Below are positions 22,773-35,380 of a stretch of 64,000 nt of DNA, piece by piece. How positions within the stretch are numbered: the first letter of the stretch is position 1; each line of letters opens with the position of its first letter. Origin of the DNA: Carnegiea gigantea (lineage: Eukaryota; Streptophyta; Magnoliopsida; Caryophyllales; Cactaceae); contig JAKOGI010000104.1 of NCBI GenBank assembly GCA_029747015.1, positions 62,001 to 126,000 on the forward strand. The letters are read 5' to 3'. The notes beneath the pieces were generated by a model. That model searched no databases. It was not told the DNA's origin and saw only the letters and a list, made by a program, of their open reading frames with translations. Position numbers and translations under genes: made by a program.

Positions 22773-25090
22773 TGCTAATTACCGCGCTCAAGGAATGATC
22801 GATTTGTTCTTGTTCCCCGCAAAAGAGGGTGGTATATGATGCTAACCACATGTACATGTACATGTATGCTGAATGTATCAACACTGTTCATTTCATGAAT
22901 AATACGAATGCTGAAGTTAGAAGTGCTGTTCCAGAACATCAGAATGTGATCATTTCAAGTTCCCTTAAGATTGGGGATATTTTTCTTCCTTTTCACCTCT
23001 TGTCCTGTCTGATTTCTTTTTATGCTCAATTTGGCAGTCTCTGACTCTTTTTTCAGGCACACTGGAATTCTTTACCCATCTTAAACTTTGGAAGTCAGTA
23101 ATAACAAAGCCAGTGAAATTAAGTGTAAACGATTAGTCGGGAGGTTGCAAAAATTACTACAGGTCAATAGATACGAAAGATGCTCTTTTAAACATAGGTA
23201 GGGATCAACTGGAACACTGAGTTGAGCCTTCAATGTTTGGTGGGCTGGGGAGGGTCCGTTTTGATTAATTACCTATTAACTCATCTTATTGGATTAATAA
23301 TATCTCGATTTCAGTGAAATGAAAGATGTAATACCAAAAAAACATTACCTATTGACTCACAATGATTGTAAATTTTGTGTGACCATTTCATCGAAGATTT
23401 ATTGTCAGATAGATACTTTTGTGATAGTTTTTAATATTAATAATTAATTTAAAAATGACTCTGAAAATAGTCAATATTTGATAATTGAATAAGAAGTCAC
23501 CTACAAATTAAGAAATGACTAACAAAAATTTGTAGTTGTCTGAAAACCTTCGAAAAAATCACTTCTAGAGGAGTTAATCTCACTATAGTAGTCTATAACT
23601 CGTGTAGACAATCTCATCTAAAAATTTATGCTTGAGAGAAGCCATGCCCTCGACTCTCTATAGGACATTATCTGTTGATAAACATCAATAGTACCCATCA
23701 AATTGGGCTTGTAACTTTCAAATAAGAGACTAGCCATCTATATAATTATACTTAAAATTGAGTGGTCATATCTTGATTAGACACTTGGTAATCACTCATT
23801 GAAAAAAATATTATTTTCTTTTCTCTTTTCTAAATTATTGATTTTAGATATTAATTGAGATGTATTAACAAGAGTAATTAGATCAAATTAACATAGGCAT
23901 TCAACTCATAGGTTTCACTTTATATTGGGAAAGTTACTAAGTTCTCAATTTTATGTTTCATCTTTTTTTTTTTTTTTAAAATTAAGTGATAGTATCTTCT
24001 TAAACACTGTGTAAATTTTATACTCATAATTTTAATATTATAAGTATAATCGTAAAATTATAGATCAATAATATTAGAAATAGCAATTTGAAAAATTATG
24101 ATTTAAAGTAAAATTATTATATTATAGTTTCTTTAATATATATTTTATAAATATTTTAGTTCTCCAACTTAATAAAAAAATAAGATTTTAATTGTAGTCA
24201 TAATATTAATTAAGAATATATAAAATAGCAATCAACGGTCCATTTTTTCCTTAATACTTTAATACTTTTCATATTTTCATTGGGAAGTATGTCTAATTAA
24301 TCATATTTTAATTTTCTTTTAATCAAACTTTTGTAATTGATGGATATTGGTAACTATGGCTTCTTCATTTAACTTATTATGTATAGATTAATTTTATTAT
24401 GTTAACCTTAATTAATTATAGTAACTTTTTTCCTTTTAAGAGGAAGGATAGTATAATTATAGTCAAAGAGTGATAGGCAGTGATGGAATCTAAAAGTAGT
24501 ATTTCACAATTTGTGAACAAAGGTATATTAATGGCTATACTACCTTTGTATGCTGCAATTGGTGACTTAAAATTATATTGGACTCTTAGACTATTATTTA
24601 TCAAAATAATTAATTCATTTTGGTGAATGACAATAATGGTTTTGCTTAATAATATATTTATTACATATATATTGACTTATTAGATAGAAATCCGTTAAAA
24701 GTAAAAAACTATATCAATCCATGCAAAGTATTAGTTTAATACTAGTATAATAGCTACAAGTCAGTTCAAATGTTTACCACCTAAAACACACCATCGACAC
24801 ACTGACAGGGTGCTCAAGACATCCCATAAACTGATGAAAGTAACCAGAAACTAAGTGGAAGAATATGTGACACAGACCAAAAGAGAAGGGGCCACAGATA
24901 ATGGCATGAACACCCCATGTACACTGCAACAGACGGATGACTATCATTTAGATTGAGGGCCGTGGTAACGTCATGTACAAAATTGGCGCTCAACATAAAC
25001 TTCTTCCTCGACAAACAAATGACAGTAAAGCCCCTAGGCTTGTAAAGTTATATATTCTTTCATTTCCATTTCCATTTATGATCTCCATTA
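22773..25090. other. Convergent intergenic region
   Basis: The first 150-250 bp is the dehydrogenase 3' UTR, with a possible poly(A) signal near 22897 (TGAATAATA). The rest is AT-rich without a recognised gene or element. The segment just before 25325 should contain the 3' UTR of the DDT gene on the opposite strand. Confidence 0.5.
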
Positions 25091-25151
25091 CAGTGCAGTC
25101 GATGCCCCAAAAAAAAAGCACTGGGTGATCCATGAATTAGGCAAAAACTTG

Positions 25152-25277
25152 GTTAAATCACCGATTTCGGGGACATTGCTCTCTGTCTAACACATCAGAG
25201 CCTTCCACTTGTTGGAAAACTTAAGGAACGCCAGGGTAGGATTATTCTTAGAAGGGGCTTGTATTCAGGAGGAACCC
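25152..25277 (-). pseudogene. Decayed tandem copy of the DDT-gene last exon
   Basis: About 126 bp repeats the C-terminal coding end and 3' UTR of the DDT gene, at an offset of 138 bp. Read in the parental frame it retains NKWKALMC plus stop, but RRSSRIRAPP has become a sequence with TGA where the parent has the CGA of SSR. A second CGA has become CAA. Both changes fit C-to-T decay at CpG. The splice acceptor is not included, so this copy lies in the gene's 3' UTR. Confidence 0.85.
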
Positions 25278-25324
25278 AAACCAAACCTTCTTAAATCACC
25301 AATTGCGGGAACACTGCTATCTGT

Positions 25325-28300
25325 CTAACACATCAGAGCCTTCCACTTGTTGGAATACTTGAGGAACGCCAGGCCAGGATTATCCTTAGGAGGAGCTCGT
25401 ATTCGGGAGGACCTACGAACCAACCCTTCTTCCAAAGCAATTCTCTGGGCAACTTCCTTTGATCTCTTTTGCAATTCTTTGCTGCAAACAAAAAACCGTT
25501 ACCTCAGAGGATGATGTGCTGGAGAGATTATCATGTATTCTAAGGAACGCCAGATCTCTGTATTTCCATATCAATTATATGCAATTGGAAGTCCTTCAAT
25601 GGACCGGACAGAAAAAAGTGTAGTTCATGATCCTTAAAAATAGGGACTACAAAATGACTCGTTAGATGCAATTGCTATGAGCCTATGACGCATGCTTTTG
25701 TGGCACGATATAAGACCAGTAAACACTCGAAAAGAAGGAAAGATATCAGAGGGTTCAGGAAATCTGTCCCAACCACCCAGGAGTAAAACAAAGCAAGCAC
25801 TTGACTGACCAAACAGGAAACATTGATCTTAAGAGGCCAAAACTGAAACACTTGTGCAAAAGCAAGACAACAAGGATCTCATTCTTCAAACAGTTGAAGC
25901 TGCTCTAGAAGAGCAACGTATGTTTGCCCAATGAAATCAAGACAGATCTAACATGGACAACATTTTTGGAAAGACTTCAGCAGTGTAAGCCTATATTACC
26001 CCAACTCTTCTTTGACCTAAAGTAACCCACATCAGGCACACACAATACTCAAAATGCAAATGGATGCATAATTTTAGAAAACAAATTTCAGAAGTTTCTG
26101 AAATAGGAATGCCAATATCTGGACATGTACCTGTACTGGTGATCTGACACTAGTAGCTAAGCCCAAAAATACATCCTAGAATGAAAAAAGTACTTTTAGA
26201 CTAGAAAGGTGAAGATTGTAGAACGAAAATTTTAATCCGTACTAGACAAATGTATCCAATGCAAGCGTGCAACCTCTTCCTCAGGCCACAAATGAGCAAA
26301 AGACACCTTGCTTGAACCCAAACGTTTTCCCGAGTCGAGCATGCCATAATTAGGGTTCACAAAGATGAACAATAGAAGGAAAGGAGGGGGATGAGGACAG
26401 GTTTTCCTTTGTACACTAAAATTCATTGTGGATATCCTTCAATGGTTGAACATCAGGACAGCCACAATGATGAAGCTTAAAAACATAGCAATCTCCCTAG
26501 GTGATTGCAAATGTGATAATATGGATAGAAGCCATATTTGAGAGAGGCATGCCTGGAGAAAAAAGCACCTCACCACTTGATATTGAACAGTAACAAGTAG
26601 TGGAAATAGAAACCGTTAGCAGCAACTGGTGGTCCGGCACTTAATACCAAGAAATTGGCCAGCAATCCAGTGATAATCAGGATTAAGCTGGCCTGCGTTC
26701 AAATGATAGAAAGCAGAAGAGGAAGGCATTGCTGACTGATATGTGGCCTTGCTTGCATTACATATTCCATTGTCTTAGCTAAACATTCACCTGAACAATA
26801 TAATGATGCAACATGTTTTTTTTCCCCCCTTCCCTAACAAACATGCTTTTCCAGGTGTGATCAGTGAGTGTCAAGCTGACATGGCTCAAGTATTGCAACA
26901 CACTCAAGACAAAGAGGAGCCATTGACAGAAGCCCGTAGAGGCATTAGATCACTTTTTACAACACACAATAACTTATTGAGGAGTAGTAACCAAAAAGCA
27001 TCCATAGGTAACATAGTGACAAGGACAACTTAGTAGTTTACTGGGTTATATTTGTTCATGAATTGTCAGACACTCACCATATTCTAGCATAAAACTTTTC
27101 AAGTTGCCTTTTGAGAGTCCTCTCTCTCTCCCCCTTTAGGTTCAAAGAACCGATTAGCATATCAAGCTGCAGACAAAATCAACTTCACATAATCAGAAGA
27201 ACAAGCACAGGAAAATATCTCAAATTTCATAGATTATAGCCCATGGAAAAGAAAATACCTCTTCTTTGCTGGTGTAGTAGCCCCACCGCTTAGAGTCAGG
27301 ACTCTCAACAAATACTCGCCCATCACGTCGGAAAAACCAGTATCTATTATAATCTCTATCTTTACCGAGGGGGTTACAGCGGATAACTCGTTTCTCCATT
27401 TCCCTCTCAAGAAATTCTTTCTGAACCAAAAGCAGTGAATAATTAAAATGCTCAGAGTTGCCAAAAGTACGTGCACAAATATGCGCATGTCCGCAAGGAC
27501 CGTAACAAAGTTACATTTGCAGGCAGGAACAGCAACAAACATAGAGAGAGAATTGCAATACCTACCCTTTCTTCTTTGCTTCTTTCTAGTTCTTCCAGCT
27601 TCTTAGATTTTTCCTGCACTTTACCGCTTTGATCACCACTCTCACTACATAGACAGCAGCAGAAGATACAGCTCAGAACAAAATCTCAGTATAATAAATA
27701 TTGTCATTATGGAATACGAGAAAACAGACCTCTTTTGTAATGGATGACTCTGATCAGATGACATTTTTTCTATACAATTTCCATTTTCCATACCGTGATC
27801 ATTGTTCCTTCGAACACCCGGGCCATCTTCAGTAATATTTGAACTATGTTCAGGGACTACACCACTGTCTTCAGAGACGGCTTTCGGACGCTCCTTTGCC
27901 TCTCTCTTCTTTTTGCCTTCTACTGCTTCCCCTCTTTTTGAAGCAGCTAGAGCTTGTCGTTGTTCAAGGTATTCATCCAACTTCTCCCTCACAAGATCAG
28001 TGGTGAGAACTTGGTGTACCAATTCTTTTAAGATTCTTAATTTGATAGGTGGATCTAATAGGCCATAGTGGCCCCGCTTTATAGTTGGTATTTGAGTTGT
28101 TAGGTCAGAAATGCCAATCATTTCTATAAAATCGCACAAATACTCTGTCCATGTGATTAAAGTAACCTGGAAAGAAAATTCAATCAACCATGATCAGAAA
28201 AGTGACATGATATCAAGAAAGGGTATGGTGAAAGGGCAATATGGCACGAAGTTCCTATGGAGCTTCTATAAGCAGCACGAATATTTTTACTAGTATCCTG

Positions 28301-29618
28301 AAAAGAGAATTCAATCAACCATGATCAAAAAGGTCACATGATATCAATAATGGGCGCACTGAAAGGGCAATATGGCAAGAAGTTCCGATGGAGCTTCTAT
28401 AAGCAACACAAATATCTTCGGGCAGGGGGGGGGGGGCTCTTCTAGAAGGATTTTTTACCTTTGGTTTACGCTTCTTTTTCTGCAAAACCAAAAAGTATTC
28501 TCCCTGCTCTTTGATAAGCAAGCGAAGAAGTGCTGCATGCGTTTCCACTACAAGTGCCAGATTGCTGTCTTTGTGACAAATTGCCTTCTCAAAATCTTCG
28601 AGAGAAAATGGCCACAAGCATAGCAGCCTACCAAAAGATGAACAAAAATCCCAAACCATCAGAAGATTCCCAACAGAATCTAATGGAATACTGAAGTCTC
28701 TCGAGGGGGGAGGGCGATCTGTAAAAACTGGATCATCAGCACCAGGCAGCACCAGCTGGTCATCAATTGGGTATTTGATGGCTTCGTCCCCTGCAAATTT
28801 ATAAATTGATAGAATCAACAACCCATTTACCGATATATACTTTTTACCTGCACGAAAACTGAAGGGAAGGAATTATTTAACAACCAGTTACCACCAATAT
28901 GGCTTTGATAAAGATACCCACCATTCCGCAGATCATTATGACCACCTAGACTGTCATCACATTTCCCCTTTTCTAGTTTGTCCTGCTTATGTTTTGCATC
29001 ATTTCCTTCCTGAGATTCCTAATGGCGATATTTTAAACAAAAAAACACAAGAAGATATCATTAGCTTAGAGCAAACAATCAAGAACCAAATAAGAAACAC
29101 TAGAAGGGAAACGGGGTCCACAGTGACTTCTCCATACCTCAATTTGCTTTCTCTTCTTGTTGCTGATTACGCATCCATTCAGGAAGGATATTTTGGATTT
29201 TAGCTCTTCTGGTGGGTCAGTAGGAATTCCATAATTTGATGCCAAATTATTGTGAATTACCCATGGAAGACTTCGACATGTAGACTCCCTGATAAAAGAT
29301 TTTAAGACCTGTCTACCAAATGGAAGCTTTTTACGGATTAGATCTTCTTCACCTATGACTGCAGTTCCATCAGTTTTACCATCATTCGTAAGCCATGCCA
29401 CTTCATACCGAGATTTGTTAGCTTCGTCCTCCAAAACTTTCATTATCTTGCATGGATGTACATAACCATCCTTTTTTCCTTGCAATTGTACACCCTCAAC
29501 CAGCCTCCCTTGCAGATCTGTTTTGATCTTTGGGATCAGATCACTCAGTGGGAGCATACCTGTGGAGACAGGGGGAAAGAATTGAGCATACATGACCACA
29601 TGGAAGGGAACCCCTCCC

Positions 29619-29649
<31 letters not shown>

Positions 29650-32600
29650 AACCATAACAAGAAAAAAAGAACAAAAAAAGAAAGAAGGAAAAAGCTCACA
29701 ACCATAGGAAAGCACAAAAAAAGTACTGCAGTCACATAAGGGCTGCATCATGTCTGATATCTTACAGTGAACCTAACCCCCTGGTGCTTTCAAAATTTAT
29801 CAATATTTTAGTCTGAGAGGGTGAAGTTGCAGATGATACTTATAATCCATGATGCAGTATCAGTCATTCAACAAACAGAATGGACGATCTGTTGCAATAT
29901 ATGGATTAAGTTGCACATATAACTGCTACATAAGCAACCAAAAGTTTCAATTGAAAAAATTGAATAAATTAATAAAATTCTGCTACACATATTCTGCTCC
30001 TTAAATTTTCAGTCTCGAATACTAAAACCTGGCCTCAAACTCCAGCTTAAATTGTATGAACATCTTGCACAGTTGCCCTTCTTCACTTTTGTCAATTATT
30101 TTCCCCAACAAACTCCCTATTTACCTTATTTACTCTTTGTGACACAACCAAATGCTTAGATGCAACAGTTGCATAACCAACAACTATCTTCATTTTCCCT
30201 TCTTCATTGTACATCCATAGACACACTTTGTCAGTCACATGTGATATACATCAACATATGTTTCTCTGATCAGCAAAATTCACAACATCAAGGTGGGAAA
30301 AGGGGGAAATTAATTGACTCCGTTAGCTTAAAGAAGTAGTAAGTACCTGCAAGAAAATCAAGTAAACTGTTAAAAGCAGGGGTTGTGATGGGGGTAGAAA
30401 ATCATCCCTATGGCTTGGGTCTCAAAGATTCAGTTGGATCCACACCGTAACAAGAAACCTTGAACTAATTGGAATGGAGATATTTGAAAATTTCACATAA
30501 GATTATCCAAGAAAGGATTTGGACACCAGGTGATGTTCATCTTGAGATTCATCAAAATCACTTTTCTGGTGAGAAAGAGAAAAAAAAGGGGGACAATGAT
30601 TGATATAGCTTTGGCCTTCATTGAGGAAGAAACGAGGATTTTTGCAAACAGACGAGATATAAGAGGAGCATGGGGTTAGCTAACCTCATGATCACAGAAC
30701 ATCTTTTTCATTTTTCTAAGGATTCATGTTGATCATAGAACATTTTCGACATCCCCATGGTGCCTTTGTATTTTTTTGATTGCTCATTACAAAAATAAAA
30801 ATAAAAAACAGTTGATTTTGAGAGTCTCATCAACATGCAAAAGTCACACTTTTGCTTCTGAGTTGCGCTTTGAAACAAAACTAAGGGACTGAGAACTGAG
30901 AACCACCGTGGAACAGCCTAAGTTGCTTAACTAGGATGTCCACATGACAATATTATTATTATATATGTAACAAAGCGAACACTTAAAAATGCCAGGCAGT
31001 AAAAAAAATAGATCAATAATGCATAACTGGAGCAGTGTTCACCACCCAGTCCCTCAAAATTATATGTATCCAGGTTCTGAACATTCCACAATGACAGTCG
31101 TCTTAGATGCAAACGATTTCATTTTTCTGGCCAAACATCAAAGAATTGAGTGAACTTGAGTGAAATGACAGAATTTTGCACTTCCGATATCATCCGCCAT
31201 GAATGTTGATCTGACATATATTACTATATAAATTGCAATCACTGTCCATTAATGTCATATATCTCCAGTTTACAAGAGTACTTTTATGATTGTTTTGTTA
31301 TTGTTCTCAAAGGAAGCCATGAAGGCAGATTATAACAGGGTTCAAACCCATTTCCCAGTAAGGACTTTGCCAGCTAAGCTAGCTGACATAACCCCCCTCC
31401 CAGGGAAACCTCCTTTTCTCCTTTTTTCATATTGCAAATTAGGCTTAAGTTCATATTACAAATCACTTTTAGCTCTAAACACAAACAGAGCAGGTCTGAA
31501 TTTTCCTTATAAAAAAAATAAAAAAAGGGGAGGAGAAGCGAGTCTAAATGCGTAATATAACCATCTACACCCACATTTTAAGCACACCACCTTTTGATTT
31601 GGGCAAAGCCAATACAAGAACCCTACTGCACTTGACACACAAATACATAACAGCTCTGCTCATTTCACCTATAATTTTGAAGCAGCTATCCATTAAATTT
31701 TTCAGCCTAATTTTCACCAAAATGTCAGAGCTTTACTAAATTCCAGAACCCAATAAATCTCCAAGCACTTACACAAAATTGAATGCTCCTCTACAATTTT
31801 AAGACTTCCAAACGCTTAACACATCTACAAATTTTAGGGCCCATGACAAATTACAGAGCTCCTAAAAAGTTTCAGATCTCTACTAAAGTCTCAGGGCTCC
31901 TGCATAAATCACACAGAAGATCCTAAAATATATCCATAGAAGTCAAAGGTCAAACATCTTTCCCTCCAGGCTCCAACACCACGGTAGTTCGTTAAGAATC
32001 TTAAGATTCGAAGAACTGAAGTCCTAACATCATTATATTTTTTTTTTCAAACTTCCCTGCATGGAACAATATTTCTTTTCTGCTAATGGAAGAACATTTG
32101 TCAACTTTTGCAACACATAAAGGAAATTTTGACTGTTCCAGGGCTAGCCAGAACCGAACTCGCAGCTATGTCAAATGTTTTTCAGCTCGGGGAGCAAATG
32201 TGTGACGGTTGTTTTTCATCTTCTACCAAAAAGTCAAGAAGGCACAGCAGCAACACCTCAACCCGTGGAAATCGAATGATGTGCTGGCCATCAGCTCAAG
32301 GATTGCATTGAAAACATCTGAAATAAGAGAAGGAATGCAGCAATTATGGATGAATTTCCTATCACTCATTCAAACTCTAAAATCATGCACAGCAACATTC
32401 ATGATAAACCTCTCATATTACTTGTGCAAGCAGTTGATCTACTTCATAACGATGTCCCTACTGCATAATGAGAGTTGCTTTCTGCATTTTATAAGTCATA
32501 TTTCTCCCAGTTCAGTTAAAGGTGAGCTGCTGAGAACATGAACATTCATCCAACTTGATATCATGGATATCCTTCCTCCGTTCTTCATCATTTTAGACAA

Positions 32601-34457
32601 AGCTTAAATGGGACAAACTAAGAAAGAACATGGCCAGCTCTTTCGTTTAGTTCATTTTCTAGACAGCAACACAAAACCTTTGGCCAAATTGCTCAAATTT
32701 ATTTCTGCTGGGAGAAAGCCGAAATCATTTATTTTATTCTCTAGATACACAGCACAACAAATACTTCAAGTAGCACATCAACCATATAGGTGGGCTACAG
32801 CGCATCTTCTGTACATATATTCTCAGCAGTTTTTAATTAAATAGGCAGTTGGAACTTGGAAACTTGTAGCCACTGACAAAAGTTGGCTTACATTTCATTA
32901 AACAGGTGGTTGGAGAGTTGCAACTACTAAGAACAGTTGAAAGGAACCTCTGTTGTGTTAAAAAACTAGATCACGCAGATTCACCATAAATCAGAGAATT
33001 CAATCTTTCAATTTTGACCACCCAACTGCTGGAAGAAGCATGCAACTTATTGTTGTAGCCACCCCACCCCCCCAAAACAGAATAAAATTATCATCTTTCG
33101 GAAACGATCTAAGAAGGTACCTTCAACAAGGATTTGGGCTAATAACAGCTGAGACCACTGGGTTCACTCTGCAAGTAACGTTACAGGGCCAAAATGACAA
33201 GAGAAAATGAATTGTCGAAATTTAGTGATTACAAACAACAGTGGCAAATACTCCTGAATCCTGATTTGCGAGACCGACAACTTCTCCAGAGGGAAGAAGC
33301 ACAGAGCCATAGACTTGGCTGGACAGGGCTACTGCAGGGAGATGCTGCTAGACGAAGGAAGACTTTTATTGCGAGAATGATTAAATATGTATTATTGAAA
33401 GAGGAATGTAAGTTGACAGTATGAGCTCTTCATGTCCTGCTGTCATAGAAAATCATTATCATTTGTTTTTTGCGTGTCGTCTGGATGTGTCGATGTGGAT
33501 GTGGAAGGGCATTTTGAACTGGGTTAACAGCACTAGAACAGCAAATCCTCCCATGAAAGTAGGCGAACCTCAGAACTTCCGTGTGCTCTTGATAATGGTT
33601 TCTGTTGCTTCTCTTCGATTATGTGGTGAAAAATGTCCCCAACCCTTCCTTCTCAAACTCTGATTCTTTGCATCATGAACAGTAGTATGGATCTCTAAAT
33701 TTGATTATGTATGCAAAGGAATACGGTTTCTTAGTCAGGACCTACTGGCTTTGGCTTGCTAGATATGAATGATCACAAGACCGCAGCATATCGGTTTCAT
33801 TTCGACAAACAAGACAATATGCCTAGCATACGCATGCTAAACAACCCCCTCCCCCCCAAAAAAAGGGGGGGAAAAGAGAGAGAGAGAGAATAAAGAGCCT
33901 TTTGAAGCATCTAGTCAAAGTTATGCTTAGCCTAAGTTTCCATAGCAGCAGATAGAAGCAAACGTATGCACAAAAGACAAGGCAAGCAGACCTGTCTATT
34001 TAGAACCAAGCCAAGTAAGTGCAAGGATGATAAGCAAAAACCAAAAGCATTATTATTGTGCTAGGAAGCTCTTACTATATTGCACAGTTCTCAAAACTGG
34101 TTCAACAAACTCTTCAGGAAACATCTGAACCTTCTCTGCAGCACGACGCTCGGAGACTAAAGCTTCCTCGTATGTCAAATTAGTCTTTCCAGTTACCTTA
34201 CATGTCCACACTCTCTGACGATACAAATTTATCCTCTTCAAGTACTCTCTGAGTATAATCAAGGAACCCAGGAAAAGAGAAAAAAAGAAGAAAGATTGTG
34301 CAAATAGAGAATTCAATCAGTGCAAATTCTTAAAATAAGGATACCGATAATCCCGGAAAATCTCCTTTGTGAACCGAACTTGAAATACAGGCTCACATAG
34401 CTCTAAATCGTTTGGCGGTTCCAACAATGAGAATGGTTTTCTTTTCAGAAGCGGCAT
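25325..34457 (-). CDS. WAC/DDT/WHIM-domain chromatin protein, DDW1-like (10 exons, 686 aa)
   Basis: The family associates with plant ISWI remodellers (CHR11/CHR17) in the nucleus. Minus-strand exons are 34457-34345, 34248-34076, 29559-29138, 29018-28922, 28790-28459, 28166-27730, 27644-27566, 27420-27259, 27166-27078 and 25481-25325; all GT/AG joins keep frame to TAG. The N-terminus MPLLKRKPF begins a WAC domain (about 20-125, with FTKEIFRDYREYLKR and VWTCKVTGKTNLTYEEAL). The DDT domain is at about 300-365 (LLMVWDFCSSFGR, FSLEDFEKAI). A WHIM1 block lies at about 380-460 (RGHYGLLDPPIKLRIL). A Lys/Glu-rich linker follows, then a WHIM2/WSD block at about 560-600 (NPLGKDRDYNRYWFFRRDGR). A basic tail, VRRSSRIRAPP, ends the protein. 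WAC plus DDT together distinguish it from DDR and RLT proteins; exact orthology to DDW1 is inferred. Intron 2 is 4.5 kb and holds SINE and LINE remains. Confidence 0.95.
29611..29651. repeat. C4TC24/A12 homopolymer tract in intron 2
   Basis: A run of 24 C follows CCCCT and passes directly into 12 A, about 50 bp upstream of exon 3 of the minus-strand DDT gene. On the transcribed sense strand this is U12 followed by G24, a strong G-quadruplex candidate near a splice acceptor. Assembly length is unreliable for such tracts. Confidence 0.9.
31330..31410 (-). mobile_element. tRNA-derived SINE head in DDT-gene intron 2
   Basis: The minus strand carries a perfect A-box-like TAGCTTAGCTGG (31381-31370). 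About 20 bases downstream is a B-box-like GGGTTTGAACCC (31349-31338), at tRNA-like spacing. Flanking sequence does not fold into a clear tRNA and no anticodon arm is evident, so a SINE head is preferred over a tRNA gene. The 3' limit is not visible. Confidence 0.55.
33421..33560 (+). mobile_element. LINE C-terminal zinc-finger scrap (weak)
   Basis: The plus-strand reading ENHYHLFFACRLDVSMWMWKG resembles the zf-RVT region that ends plant L1 ORF2 proteins (ES-x-DHLFFxC-x4-VW). Nothing else of a LINE is clear around it; the upstream frame at 33194 is not convincingly related. Confidence 0.5.
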
Positions 34458-35169
34458 TTCTGACTCAATCAGCCAGACAAACAACTGATGCCCAGTTCTT
34501 CACAGGTGCTGCCACCAAGCAATGTGTCAACACAAGAAACAACAAAACCCTACCATGTCCATAAAGCAACAAGAATAGCAGACAATCAGACTAATATCTG
34601 AACAATTTGGCGGTTGGCTAGTGATTTGAAACTCACTGAGCACCAAACATCAAATACCCAGTACATGGATGATGCCCAACAAGCAACGCATCAATAAATG
34701 CAAAACAGAAACCCTAGCATGCCCAAAACTCAATAAGAATACAAAAATTAGAGCACAATTAACACAAATCAAGCAGCAAATTGGCAATCAGCTGCATGAA
34801 TAGGGCAATACACATCCACAATGATCCAAAAACGAGCAGCTACTCTGGAAAAAAAATATATCAAAAACCCCGAAAAAAAGGCGTTAAAAGAGGTTCACCA
34901 AGTCAAGCAACCGACGAGAACACGAAACAACCCAAACTCGTTTTTGCTGCTTACTAACATTGAATTGAACTACCCAGATAAGCATCGGAATCAACAGGCA
35001 CCAATCACATTAACCCAGGATGCAAATTTGCGAATCAAAATCAGTTGAAAAATGGCCAAACGTATAAACACTTTGTTCCCGCCACACCCAGAATCGCAGA
35101 CGAGCAAAAAGTGAGAAAAGCACAGAAAAAAAAAAAGCAACGAAAGCAGGAAAAATGGAGAGAACTTAC

Positions 35170-35380
35170 AGAATGTAGAGGGTTGAGTGTAGTCAATGGC
35201 GAAAAAATTGCTGGAGGAAGAAAGCGAAACAGTGAAGGAGGGGGGGGAGAGAGAGAGAGAGAGAGAGAGAACCGGGGAGGAGAGAAAGGCGAGCAGCATA
35301 AATTTTTGAGTTTCGGTGGAAGCGTCTCGCGCTCTTCCGTTTTCGTCCCTCCCTCTAGGAACTGATGCATAATTTTTTTT
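35170..35380 (-). promoter_or_regulatory. 5' leader and promoter-proximal region of the DDT gene
   Basis: A strong donor, ATTCT|GTAAGTTCT, lies on the minus strand at 35170/35169, about 710 bp upstream of the start codon. It suggests a non-coding first exon and a 5'-UTR intron. The leader is rich in CT, with a (CT)n run opposite 35247-35270 beside a short C run. Pyrimidine-rich leaders of this kind are common in plants. Transcript ends are not defined by sequence alone. Confidence 0.55.
35240..35270. repeat. G-run plus (GA)12 microsatellite
   Basis: Eight G followed by about twelve GA units on the plus strand, in the leader region of the DDT gene. Confidence 0.92.

Larger units (their letters stand above)
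29560..34075 (-). other. DDT-gene intron 2 (4.5 kb)
   Basis: Donor is ATA|GTAAGA and acceptor CCACAG|GTATG on the minus strand. The intron contains a C24/A12 homopolymer close to its 3' end, a tRNA-like SINE head at about 31.36 kb, a LINE RNase-H/zinc-finger scrap at about 33.5 kb, and a C/A/G/GA low-complexity patch at 33846-33889. No nested gene is recognised. Confidence 0.85.

Noticed and set aside
29066..29751. Minus-strand frames extended with Phe and Gly runs upstream of DDT exon 3
   Set aside because: The extension is intron sequence read through the poly-C/poly-A tract; only 29138-29559 is coding.
31338..31381. tRNA gene on the minus strand
   Set aside because: A and B boxes are present but no acceptor stem or anticodon arm can be paired; a SINE head fits better.
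33194..33424. 76-aa plus-strand frame in DDT intron 2 as a gene
   Set aside because: Only a faint similarity to L1 ORF2 linker sequence, no start context or homologous domain; at best LINE debris.
35041..35370. Overlapping open frames of about 100 aa on both strands
   Set aside because: Low-complexity readings of the CT/GA-rich leader of the DDT gene, with no family resemblance.
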